A DNA stretch of 64,000 nucleotides from Monosporascus cannonballus (taxonomy: Eukaryota; Ascomycota; Sordariomycetes; Xylariales), in contig QJNS01000008.1 in NCBI GenBank assembly GCA_004154925.1, positions 372,001 to 436,000 on the forward strand. Reading direction: 5' to 3'. Position numbers and translations under genes: made by a program. Below are positions 38,348 to 49,310 of the stretch, piece after piece. Position 1 is the stretch's first letter. Every line of letters starts with the position of its first letter. The notes beneath the pieces were generated by a model, which saw only the letters and a program-made list of their open reading frames with translations, made no database searches and was not told the DNA's origin.

Positions 38348-38814
38348 TACGATACGAAAATAAAAGTTTAGCCATTAAATTACTAAAAGTTGAACATTAT
38401 TATCTCAAGCACTAACAGCCTTGTTCTGCTTTATATACTTCAAACGTATTATTTGAAACTGTGATAATAAGTCTTTTTTTAAACATATCGTTCGAATACA
38501 AGTAATTGAAAATTGAGGGCTTTTTACCAACCACCGTTATTATCTAACCCCGTAACTTTCGAATTATGGGTCGATTTTAGCTCTATGTTCAAGCTAATTG
38601 TTTTAGCTAGAAGTCTGCTCTTCATTTAATATATTTATGAGATAAGTTCACATCTCAATTTAGGAATTGAACGCCTAACTTTTGGAAAAGCTAAGAAACT
38701 ATTACACTACGAAAACAAAACCCTAGCCATAACACCACTGAAAGTTGAATCTTATCGGCTTAAGCACTGACCGCCTTATTATAGCTTATATATCTATAAG
38801 ACACTATTTAAAAT
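38348..38814 (-). mobile_element. TRIM/SINE-like element, copy 2
   Basis: Same design as 19417-19879: direct repeats at about 38348-38457 and 38703-38814, offset by about 355 bp, with the core region between them. Shared blocks include ACGAAAA, GCCTTGTTCTGCTTTATATA (CCGCCTTATTATAGC in the right repeat) and the tRNA-like segment near 38664-38690 (minus-strand GTTCAATTCC, a mutated B box). It is more mutated than copy 1. No target-site duplication was identified. Confidence 0.5.
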
Positions 38815-39590
38815 TATTATAAATTAAAACCTTTTAAATATTATATATCAACTTTTCTAATTTAAACTAATTTTACTATATATATATTAAATTAGATGAA
38901 ATAAGAAAACAAAATGTAAGATATATATAATATAAATAAAATTTTATTAAAATTAAGAAACCTTACTTTCATATTATAAAGTTCATTACTTTTGTCTTCA
39001 TTTTCAAATATATATTTAAAACTCTTAATCTTTTAAGTCAATCTTTTTCGTTGTTATTTTAAAATATTTATGAAATCAAATATCCCGTCTATTTAATAGG
39101 ACTAGATTGCAATTTTTTAATTTGCTATATTTTAATAATAGGGTCCATAATTCAACATTTTTAATTACTATGTTTTTAATAATCTTTTTCAAAGCTTAAT
39201 ATTTTCGTTTTCTGTATTAATGTTGACATGCTCTATTTTTCGAAATATATAATATAAGTTAGTTTAAACTACTTTTTCTCTAATATCGTGTAATATGTAT
39301 TTACTGAATTATATTTAAACTTAATCACAGAATAATCTTTACATTTTAAGTGTGTGCAACTGCAATTATTATCAAGTATTTCTATCAAGTATTATATTCT
39401 TAACATTAACACTTAATATTTTATAATACTAATTTTTAATTATTTATATGTTTATATATTCGATAGCGGTATAGAGGAATAGCTCTATATCTGTATATTT
39501 GAATTTACGGCTGTTACTATTCTTAATATTATAAAATATATTATAATATTAAATTTTTATGTAAAATAATGAAAATATTCGTCCATTAAT
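38815..39590. other. AT-rich stretch, nothing recognised
   Basis: No supported feature. Confidence 0.5.
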
Positions 39591-39591
39591 A

Positions 39592-40600
39592 TTACACCCC
39601 GGGGTATTTTGGTGTTTTACTAGGATATGCACCAATCGGATATCTGGGATTCCGGTTCTGTTTTAGTGTTCTAATAATAGCAAATGTAGGACTTTTTAGC
39701 ACTAGTATCCGTATATCGGATGTCCGGCCTTCCGGTACTAGTTTCACACTATTTAATACGCTAAAGTACGTATTCAAATTTAACTTGCTTTTTCGGATTT
39801 GGTTTATCTTAGCCTTTTCTTAGCATATACGCCAAATCTCGTATTATTGCGCATTAACACCACTTATTTCATTTATGTATTTTTGCTTTTTCGCGTTACT
39901 TAATTTTCTTTAATTCTTTAATTATTTTACCTTTTCTAAACTTCTTATTACACCATATACTGTTATCGTTCTCTTTATCGCACTTATTCTCCTTGTTGTC
40001 GCTATTGTTCTTTTCGGCCTAGATTTTATATTAATCGTTGGTAGGCTATTCGTCGTTATTTAGATTACCAGCATCGTTAGTAAGTTTTTTGGTTAATTTT
40101 TCTAGTTCTTCTTCTTTAAAATATACATTTGGTTTTCGCTTTTATGGTTTTAACTGTACCATTAATCCTATAACTGTTATAGGTTACGAATAGGTCGATC
40201 TCGGTGACGTATTGCCTAAGACTTTTTATTCTTATCCTATTAATCGTCTTCGGGATCTTAAAACTTGACCCCTTATCTTTTTTTCAAATCTTCTAGCATC
40301 TACTGGGATTTTCCTTTTTTCAATTTTAATTTTTCCGGTTATCATTATATTTATCTCGTTATTATTTATTACCGCCACCACACCTAAAGGATTTTCTAGC
40401 AGATATCGCCAATACTTTGATTACACGTCTGTTTTTTATCGTTGTGTTCGTACGGTTAGGAAAATCGCTTTTATCAATAAATACATCGAAAGCTTTTTAA
40501 AGAATACGGACAAAACTTAATATTCTTTCATTTTTTACCCCGGTAATTCGGATTCGACTTTCATTATTTCGGATAACGACATTTACTAAGTTGATCATTG
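39592..40600. other. GC-richer patch with LTR-like start and unidentified coding trace
   Basis: It opens TATTACACCCCGGGG at 39592, which could be a mutated TGTTACACCCC LTR end. Within 39630-39745 two related blocks recur: ATCGGATATCTGGGATTCCGG and ATCGGATGTCCGGCCTTCCGG. From about 40040 to 40590 one plus frame is largely open (SSSLKYTFGFRFYG, GYE-stop-VDLGDVLPKTFYSYP, AFINKYIESFLKNTD), and the antisense frame is also fairly open, so the coding strand is uncertain. No family assigned. Confidence 0.3.
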
Positions 40601-41712
40601 TATTAATAATATTATTATATAATATATTATTATATTGAAATATTTTAATAATAAGCTAGAATTTATTATTATTTTTATTTGAAATGTTTTTAATATCTTA
40701 TATATATTATTAAATTGTGATATTGATTATTACTACAATATAATTTAATAAACCTTTAATGTAAATACTCTTAAAAATATGAATTCTTTTTTGAAATTAA
40801 CGAGGAATATACTTTTCATATTATCTCAATAAACCTTTTACGGTAATTAAATATTAATTTCTTTTATTTTAATTAACGCATTTATATTTCGGCTTTAATT
40901 TTTATTTACTAATTGTATACTTTTATTAATATAGATTTAAATCATTTACAATAATTACATATATATATTAATTTGAAGTTTTACTTTTCGAATATAAGAT
41001 TATATTTCTTTCTAATAACTGCCAATTATATAATTGAATGTTTATTTGTTAAAATATTTATACTATTTATTTATACAATGTGTATAACGAAAAGAATAAA
41101 GGCATGTTCAAAATACGTGCCATATTATATTCAAAATAACAATAAATCTATAAAGATATTGTTGAACATTTTAAATTTAAAGTACTTTACAAGCTTCTTG
41201 GACGTTTATTAACATTTTATTAAATATCTTAATCCATTTAAAATATTTTTAATATTTGAAATTTTGTAGTTATTTTTATATTTCCTTGATATCAATTAAA
41301 ACTCTTTTACAAAGTTTATATTATTTTTTAAAGGCAAGATCACGAACGATTAACATTGTTCATTGTTGATGGATCTTTTTGAGTTGTACACCATTATATT
41401 TATTGATATTTATATTTAATTTTTGCGTAAACATTTTGACAATAAATTATTTGTTATTAAATATATTAACGATAAACCTTTTACAAATTTCAAAATATGA
41501 TTCAAAATATATCAATTTATATTAATAGATATATTACAAATATTCCAATAACAAATTGAATGATGACTTATTTTTCGCAATATTAAAAGAGTAAATAACA
41601 CATATACTTTAATTTTAACTTATTACTAATAAACGAATTTTCCGGCTTATTGGTTTAATATTATTAAGTTGGTGATCCGTTACATCACTCGAGCTATTTG
41701 GTTTTCTTGTCC
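40601..41712. other. AT-rich stretch, nothing recognised
   Basis: No supported gene. An open plus-strand frame of 79 codons (40973-41212) has no recognisable motif and looks like chance in AT-rich sequence. Confidence 0.5.
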
Positions 41713-41717
41713 GTTTC

Positions 41718-42066
41718 TGTCGCGATCGTTTCTGGAAGCCGTATTTTGTTAGAACGTGATACAGAACAAGAAAAGCTAAACTCGATATAAGTACTGATCA
41801 AGTAATAGGCTTAGAGCTTTTAAAGGTTTTTGTTCCTTAAAACCTGATAATGGTACAAAAAAGCATTAAAAACTTAAAATGTTTAAAAAGTTAAGCCGTT
41901 TACATATTTAAATTATAAGCAATATATATATATATATTCAATATTGCTATAATTAAAATAGTGTTAATGTTTAATATAATTTCGTAATTTAAATCATCTT
42001 TACTATTACGAAGTACAATTCAGTTATTCTATTTTTTAGATTTTTCAGTTTTATTTATTAATGTAC
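41718..42066 (+). repeat. 5' LTR of element 5, left part (cut by element 4)
   Basis: Begins TGTCGCGATCG, matching the family A start TGTCACGACCT. Further along, 41797-41840 aligns with the solo LTR at 12039-12080, and 41940-42066 aligns with 12120-12245. The LTR breaks off exactly where element 4 starts. Confidence 0.78.
42062..42066. repeat. Target site of element 4, left copy (TGTAC, diverged)
   Basis: Aligns to the LTR position that reads CATAA in element 1. The right copy, after element 4 (49259-49263), reads TATAA. The match is imperfect, consistent with later mutation of an old 5-bp duplication. Confidence 0.5.
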
Positions 42067-42487
42067 TGTTATTGAAATAGGAGTTCATATTTCTAAAAGA
42101 TCTATATTTAAAGCGTGGCGTAAGCCCATCTTGGGCAAACCCCGGATAACCATGCTTGGTATTGGAAATTACCTACTTGATTTCGGTAATTTAAAAACTC
42201 TAAGCTTAGAGTATAAAAATTATATAAATTTACGACATATTCGTTATCAAAACGAAAAATATATTATTAATTTGGTTTATATGTTGCTAAATATATACAG
42301 GATTTAGCTTTTTAATTATTAAATCAAGTTTTATTTCAAGGTATTATTCTTTGATTAAGCGAAAATTCCGTCAATAGTTTTAACGAATGCAGTATTAATT
42401 TATTATTTGCCTTCTTATTATTTATCAGTTTATTTTTTGTCCAGTATTACTTATATTTCTAGCCCAGCATTTAATTAGTTTCTTATA
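42067..42487 (+). repeat. 5' LTR of element 4 (family B)
   Basis: 421 bp. It starts TGTTATTGAAATAGG and ends TTTCTTATA (mutated GGTTCGTTACA). It aligns to 48858-49258 and, reversed, to the element 2 LTRs. The block 42110-42170 keeps noticeably more G and C than the partner LTR. Confidence 0.82.
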
Positions 42488-43700
42488 GTGTAACAATTTC
42501 TTGATTAATAGTCGATAAGTAATTTAGAGCCTGATTAAGGTGCGAGTCTTTCAAAAATTTATGCAAATTATGAATATGATAGTGCTTAAAAAATAAATAG
42601 CATATGGCATTCCCGATATGAATTGGTAAAAAATCAACAATTAAATTACCTAAAACATAATTTATTGAAACAAATAATGAAATTAAGCGATAATATGATG
42701 TTAAGAATTATCCGATCTTAGGAAGGTTTAATGTAGCTGGAGGCTTGTTGCATGCGCTCTTATAAGATGGATTTGGGTACACAAATCCCAATTGCAGTTT
42801 GGAATTGTTGATCTTTTGGTCTGATGGTTAGCGTCGCACCCTCGCTTATCTCATAGAAGGTCTGTTTTTTTTTTCTTAATAATAGGCTACTTTTATAAAA
42901 AATATTATTATAACTTAAATATTTAAAATTGAGATAATTTAGAGAAATAAGAAAAAAAAGTCTTTAACGAAACGAGAACATGGAGAAATTAAGGTTCGAC
43001 AAAATGTTATATATTTTGATCATAAAACCCCGACCTTTGCAAAAAGAAAACGTCAAATACATTGGATAGCAAAATGTCGTACCCTCGCTATCAGTCGGTG
43101 TTAACCAGTTTCGACAAAATATTATTTCACTTTTAATTATTATGGAATGCCAAACGTTAAAAGTGATAAGTTAATTTCACCACAGCCTTATAATAAATAT
43201 AAAGGCGTAAAAAAGCTTTTATTTTATATTAGGTTGTATTTTAAAGTTTTAAAAAATGTTTAACAAATGATAATTACATTTTAATAACTATTTCGCAATT
43301 ATTTTCAAAAACAAACGTTTGTATAATTGAAACTTATTATAAATTTTATTTATAAAATTAACCGGATAGTTTTTCGGATAGAACAAATTGAGTTTTTTCA
43401 AAATATCGATATTTTGAAAAAAGAAATCGCGCTTTGTTTAGTAACTCCGAGAAAGAATAAAATGGGATTAAGTACCTTTATTATTTTCGTTAAAACAAAG
43501 TAATATAAAAATATATACTTAAATTTAACTAATATGTATCTGTTTTCAACTTATTAAAAAGCATATTATTTTATCTTTAACATAACGGCTCAAAGTGTTA
43601 AATCAAAAACGAAGTATATTTAAAACCTAACATTATATGCATTGCCAAATATATAAAAAAGTTATTATTACCAACGGAGGTATGTTAATCGACATCTCAT
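42488..43700 (+). other. Element 4 leader and gag 5' region
   Basis: Leader aligns loosely with the element 2 leader. GC-richer spots at 42720-42870 and 43060-43140 contain related phrases (GTCGCACCCTCGCTTATC and GTCGTACCCTCGCTATC). Near 42812-42864 a tRNA D-arm-like phrase, TGGTCTGATGGTTAGCG, sits between GATCTT and AAGGTC, which can pair, and is followed by a T run. There is no T-arm, so I do not call a tRNA gene. Confidence 0.4.
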
Positions 43701-46700
43701 GGAAGAAAATAGGTAGATAGAATAATAATTAAAATTCTCGTAGCCGAATTAAGAAACATAAGTGAAAACTTTAAAATGAAATAAATATTCTTTGGAAAGG
43801 ATTCAAGAAAAATAAGTTTATTATAAAATGTTTTAATTGTGGAAGAAAAGACCAACTTAAGAAACAAGATCGTTCTTTGGTTAAAATAAACTTTTAAAAA
43901 AGAGTAATTCCTTAACCTTAAAAAAAGCTAAAATAGTTAAATAATAAATGAATAATCAAGCAGAAACAAGATAATGCGGCCTATTTCTAGTTAGAATACA
44001 CTATTACCACGTTTATACAAATATAACACGATGTTCTAAAATATAAAAATTATTCTATTTATAAGGATTATAATATTAAAGCCTGCAAGTATTATTTAGG
44101 ATTAACGTTCTCTAAGATAGCTATAAGATTAAGATAGTTTTATCGTTTCAATATACCGAAATACGGAATATAGCGTAAATACTACCAGTTCCGGCCGGAT
44201 ATTAATAATTATAAATATCTATGTTGTGACTATTACATGTTTATTCAATATATTATATATTTGAAATTGTTTTACAGGCTTTTGATAATTTATTTCGTTT
44301 TTTAACTTATTATAATATTTATAATTTTTTTTATTCCCATACGAAGGAATATGATGATTTTTGAGCCGAGTGCGATAAAAAAAGACTTTCGAAATTCGAT
44401 AACAAATACAAATATATAGAATTTGCCCGGCAGTTAAAATACCTTAAATTTTATTACTTATATCTTGAATTAGAATAAACTTAAAGCATTATATTATTAT
44501 AACATTTATAATATTTTGTTATGTTTTATATATAATAGGATGTTCTAAATATGGAAATAATCTTTTTTAAAAGAAAATACACCGTTGGCTTTATAATTCA
44601 GAATATAGGAGTTAAAAGGTTATGCTAAAAGAAAACTGTGGGTTTTAGAAGTTAATTAAGCGGAAAGAAATGATATAAGTATTTGCATAATTATTATTTT
44701 AAAGATGTTCACAAAAATGCCCAAAAATGAAAACTTATATTTGCGAACGATTTATAAGATTTGAGAAAACTTTTAAACATTTAAAATTAAGGTAATAAAA
44801 AGTTTCTTAATATAAGTCCTTGATTTAGACAAAAAAGGAAATAGATAATTAAGTTGCAGTTTTATAAAATAAAATATAAAAGTTTAAACCTATAATTACT
44901 GCGAAAATAAAGAGTAATTGAATTTTTTTAACAGCAATAGAAATATTAAAGTTTTCAAAAATATAAAGTTTAATTTTATAAAACTGGTTTTAAAAAATAC
45001 AAGCTTATTGATCAACGAATGTGAATAAATATTCCGAAAAACTAAAAAGTATTTCCCATAGATTTAAGGATATTAAGAATAATCTTCATCAAATCCAGCG
45101 GATATTTTAAAATACGATATTATTTGAGGAATACTTTAATCACGTTTCTCTAATTTACGGATTAACAAGAAAGGTTAAAGTTTGTCTCAAGATACCAAAA
45201 TATTATTTAAGGATATCTGTTATAAAGTTTATTGTATAGTTAAAAACTACAAATCCCGAATTAAATTACCACATTTCTTTTAAAATATGGTAATTTTAAA
45301 AGATTATTTAAAAATAACAAGTATTATAAATTATTACTATGTGGATAATAGAAGTATAAAATACATATTACGAACAGATATTATGCTAAATTCTATTAGG
45401 TATATTGCATAAACCAAAATAGGTAAATGGCATTATTGAAAAATATATAATTAAATTTAAAAAACGTATATATTTAAGCTGAAGGATAGTAAATAGAAAA
45501 TCGACTAAAACAGAAATCTGGTTCATAATCATGTAGTTTATTAGAAATAACTAAATAATATTACTACGAATAACACATATCATTTAACGCTTATAAATAT
45601 TTGGAAAAAAGTTAACAAAAGAATATAATTTAAAACGCTTAATTTTCGAAACTGTTATTATGATATTAAACTAACTAAATCAATAAAAAGAACCGTATTC
45701 AAAATAATATATAAAAATTACAAATACTATATTATAACTATAGGATTTATTAATGGCCAGGTTAATTTTTAGCGATTAGTTATAATTACCCTTGGAAAAT
45801 TTCTAGACACTTTTGTATTCGTTCATCTTGAAAATATAATTATGTATTTAAAGACTTAAAAAGAAAACAAGATACAAGTTACTTATATATTTCAACGTTT
45901 AGACAAAATAAATATCCGAATTAACTTAGCAAAAAGCGTTTAGCATTATTGGAATCTAAAGTTTCTGAAACTTATTTTTCTTTTCAGTTAAAATTAAATT
46001 TAGAATTTTAAATTGAAAATAATTAAAAATTAATTTATTTTTGATAAATTGAATATCATAAATTTGGGAGAACTCTTAGGATATCTTAGTTATGAGAGTA
46101 ATTTAATTCCAGTATATAAAATCATAATCAAAATATTGACGAGATATATGATAAAAAGATATAGTATTAAACGATTCGAAATGTTGAAAAATATTAAAAT
46201 TTTTTCCAAAAACTTAAAAAAGCAATTATTAAAGTATCAATAATGAGATTACTTAACGTCGATAAAAAAAGGTGTAAAGTTTAATACTTTAAATTACGCC
46301 TGAAGCGCCGTTTTAAAATAACCAAAAAATATTATTTAACAGTTTATTATTCTAATGTATTAAAAGATGCAATTTCCAGAAATCAAAAACATAATAAAAG
46401 AGCTGGTGATAATTATTAATATTTGTTAAAAGGCTTTTAAATATTTTTGCAATTATAAACATTTTACTACGTCTTTCAAACCGCAACAATTAAAGATATA
46501 ATATAAAATTTATATATTTTTATTATTACGATTTAAAGTTACCAAATATTATGAGAAAAGAAAAAAACGTTTAAAGAAATATTTTTAACCCCGGAAGTAA
46601 TTATCATTTTATAATCCCCTGAATGAATTTTCAAATATTATAATGTAATAAGGACGACCTTATACAGCTATATAAAATCTTTAAAAAGTTAATTGTCGAA

Positions 46701-48130
46701 TTGTTAATATGTTCCAGAAATATTTCTGCAGCGAAAACAAGAAAACTGTAGAAATTACGGAGATAATTAAAAAAGCAATTATTATATCATAATAACATTT
46801 ACTTTGCTAAGAACTCACGAAAACGTTTCGTTAAGAAATTCTTTACAGATCTGCAATATAGTTATTATGAAACTTTTAAAATTATTTAACGTTTATAAAA
46901 AACCTCTAATTTTTCAATATTACGAAAAATAATTAAGTAAGTAATCAAAAATTAAAAAGGTTATAATAAGGCCAAAATAACCCGTTATAAAGCGTATGGT
47001 ATACTGCAACTTGGAAATATTTCTAACAAAATATAAAACATTACAAGTTAAAATTTTATTACTGGCTTACCTGTATTTTAAATTCCATTTTCGGATATTG
47101 TAGGTAAAAAGATATAGCATATTATTAACAAACTTAGAAAATATAAATGTTTTTTACGTTTTAAAAAAATATAAGGGCAAAATAATTAACTTCCGCGCTT
47201 ATTCAAAATTATTTTGATAAGTTTGAAACTCTAAAAAGGGGTATTTTTAATAAAGATGCGACTTTTAGGGTGAAGTTTAATACTAGTTAATTTACGTAAA
47301 TGGACACCAAGTTTGAGTTCTTAATAATATATTATCTTTATATGCGCGGCAATATAAAACGACTTAGTTAAACTTTAGTATAATATTTTCGAAATTCTGT
47401 TAATTAAAAGCAGAATAACAAGGTAACGAGTTCAGTATTATTACAAAGAGCTTATAATATAGCAATTAACGAAGATATAAAGGTATTTCCGTTTCTCTAT
47501 ATAACTATGTACGATTACGATACAGAATGCTGACGACTAAAATAATCTTTTGCCAAAGCATCAAATTTTGTTGTAATTGCCGTAAAGGTAAAAACTTTAA
47601 CAGCAAAAATCAAGATAATTGAAACATATTTATAGGACCAATTACAATTTCTGTAACAAGAAATAACTTAATATTATAGCCTAAACAAGGTGAAAATATT
47701 ATTTATATTTAAGGAAATTAATGTTTACCTGCTAAGCTACAAGCAAGACGTAATTCTAATTATTTTACAAATTAAAATAAAAAATATTTAACGACAAATT
47801 TAATTTTAAAACCATTAAAAACTTTAAAAATAGCACAGATATTTCTAAAATCAATAATTAATTATCGAAGGTGAAAATATAAACATATGGGTTATTTCGT
47901 ATATTTTGTTATTTTAAATAATAATAAAAACGAAGCTTTTAAAAACAAATTTTGAAATTATAAAAATAATATTAACAACTACACAGTTAAGAAAATACTG
48001 GATTTCAACATAAATAAAAACGGAACTTAATATGTAACTAAATAAAAACGGTACTTATACGAAAACCATATTTAGAAATTATTTAACCAGTTAACGAACG
48101 CAATAAACCTTCTTAAGACGTTCTATTACC
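43701..48130 (+). pseudogene. Element 4 gag-pol relic
   Basis: Plus-strand remnant. The knuckle keeps the first two Cys (43829-43840, C-F-N-C), but the His and last Cys are replaced. RT is readable from about 45800 to 45965: FVFVHLENIIMYLKT, then YIFQRLDKINIRINLAKS and WNLKFL. This matches the Gypsy RT palm, but with Tyr to His and Asp-Asp to Glu-Asn in the catalytic box (45824-45835). RNase H and integrase are expected between 46 and 48 kb by position, but I could not place their catalytic residues. The product would be inactive. Confidence 0.75.
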
Positions 48131-48139
48131 AAGATTTCG

Positions 48140-48520
48140 ATTAATTGTTTTTAATACGGCCATATTTGCAGAAGATAACAGTTTTTTACGTAAATTTACC
48201 CCCACGTTGCTTGAATTAAAAAACGTAAAGGTCTTCGCCAAGAAATCTATTCGTAAAATAAATTAAACTTCTATTACATCTATATAATACAACTTGTTTC
48301 AGCCTTTTTTAATTTTCCAATTAATCCAGTTTATATTTTTCTTTTAAATCACTACAATTTTCTTTTTCAAAACTTCTTATTAAAAACGTAAACGCTTTAA
48401 CGAACTAATACACTTCTGACACTTTGGCCTGCGTTAACAAAATACCTTTTTTTAGCGTTGACGCAAATCATTTAATTCTTTTACAATAACTTCTATATAC
48501 GTTATATAAACATTTTTAAC
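48140..48520 (-). pseudogene. Antisense charged/coiled-coil accessory ORF relic in element 4
   Basis: Minus strand, between pol and the 3' LTR. At 48300-48350 it reads DLKEKYKLD-stop-LEN-stop-KRL, nearly the same as element 2's LKESYKLD-stop-LEE-stop-KRL at 8474-8518, including stops at the same two Gln-like positions. Just upstream, in a frame one base off, it reads SSLKRLRF, then EVLKKK, matching element 2's LSRLKRLRL, then NVLQKK. So the same protein is encoded, with one frameshift. The preserved charged register is strong evidence that this is a real gene of the element and not a shadow of pol. Confidence 0.72.
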
Positions 48521-48857
48521 CTTACGTTATTCCTGTTTTTCAGGGATTACGTTCATTACATGACTTCATTAAGGAATATATAAACCAAACGTAATGAACA
48601 AAGCGTTAATAACAACAATAAGAATTATAATAAAACATATCAAAAATCTAAAAATATTCAATAATGGCTTAAACAGCCTTAATTTAAACAAAATAAAGCT
48701 TTGAAAAGCGAATTTCTTAATTACATTGGTTTTAAAGTCGCAAGGTTGCGTTAATTTAAACGAAATGTTCGTTTCTTAAATATAATATAATATAACAAAA
48801 TTAAAGAAAAAACCTTTCGAACAATCTATAGCAAACAAAGTGGCTACTTATAGTTCT

Positions 48858-49258
48858 TGTTATTAAAATAAAAATTCTTATTTTGAAAGAACTTATCTTT
48901 AAACCTTAACGCAAACTTATTGCGATTAAATTACTAACAATGAAATTCCATATTCGAAATAATTTACATAATATAGAACCGCATTATATAAATTCTATAA
49001 ATCTATAATATCCTTATTACAAAAAGAAAAAAGTATATCTTAACTTTTTATATAAGTAATGACTTACTTAATGTCACCTTGTAAGTATTAATTTAAAAAT
49101 TTAATTAACAATATTATTTATTAATTAAAGAGAATATCCGTAAATTTGTTTCGCTTACAAACCTTTAAATTATTTCTCTACTTATTATTATCTCCAAATC
49201 AAGACTCTTTCCCAATATGAATAATATTTCCAGATGGTGGTAGAAAAGATTCGGTATA
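48858..49258 (+). repeat. 3' LTR of element 4 (family B)
   Basis: 401 bp, starting TGTTATTAAAATAAA and ending GATTCGGTATA. It aligns to the sense reading of the element 2 LTR, for example AAATCAAGACTCTTTCCC against AAATCAAGACCCCATTTC. Confidence 0.82.
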
Positions 49259-49263
49259 TATAA

Positions 49264-49310
49264 ATCCATATCATTAAAATTTAATAATTAATTAATCTTT
49301 AACTGCTACA
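49264..49310 (+). repeat. 5' LTR of element 5, right part (resumes after element 4)
   Basis: ATCCATATCATTAAAATTTA and onward to ACTGCTACA aligns with element 1's end, ACCCGTCGACTTAAGGTTTA to GCCGTCACA. The LTR continues exactly from the base where it was interrupted at 42066. Total LTR length is about 396 bp without the insertion. Confidence 0.82.

Larger units (their letters stand above)
42067..49258 (+). mobile_element. Element 4: full-length family B Ty3/Gypsy element nested in element 5
   Basis: 7,192 bp with LTRs at 42067-42487 and 48858-49258. Both align to the element 2 LTRs, in opposite orientation to element 2. The plus strand carries a CCHC knuckle at 43829 onward (CFNCGRKDQLKKQDRS) and a reverse transcriptase box FVFVHLENIIMY at 45812-45847, where HLEN replaces YLDD. 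An antisense accessory-ORF relic lies near 48140-48520. The host LTR of element 5 is interrupted at 42066 and resumes at 49264, which proves nesting. Catalytic residues and frames are destroyed. Confidence 0.88.

Noticed and set aside
42812..42880. Candidate tRNA gene (D-arm-like TGGTCTGATGGTTAGCG, pairable ends, T run)
   Set aside because: No T-arm or B box and only about 53 bases between the pairing ends; it lies inside element 4.
48550..48599. 9-bp inverted repeat GTTCATTAC / GTAATGAAC as a transposon end or operator
   Set aside because: It is short, within element 4 between the antisense relic and the LTR, and has no second supporting feature.
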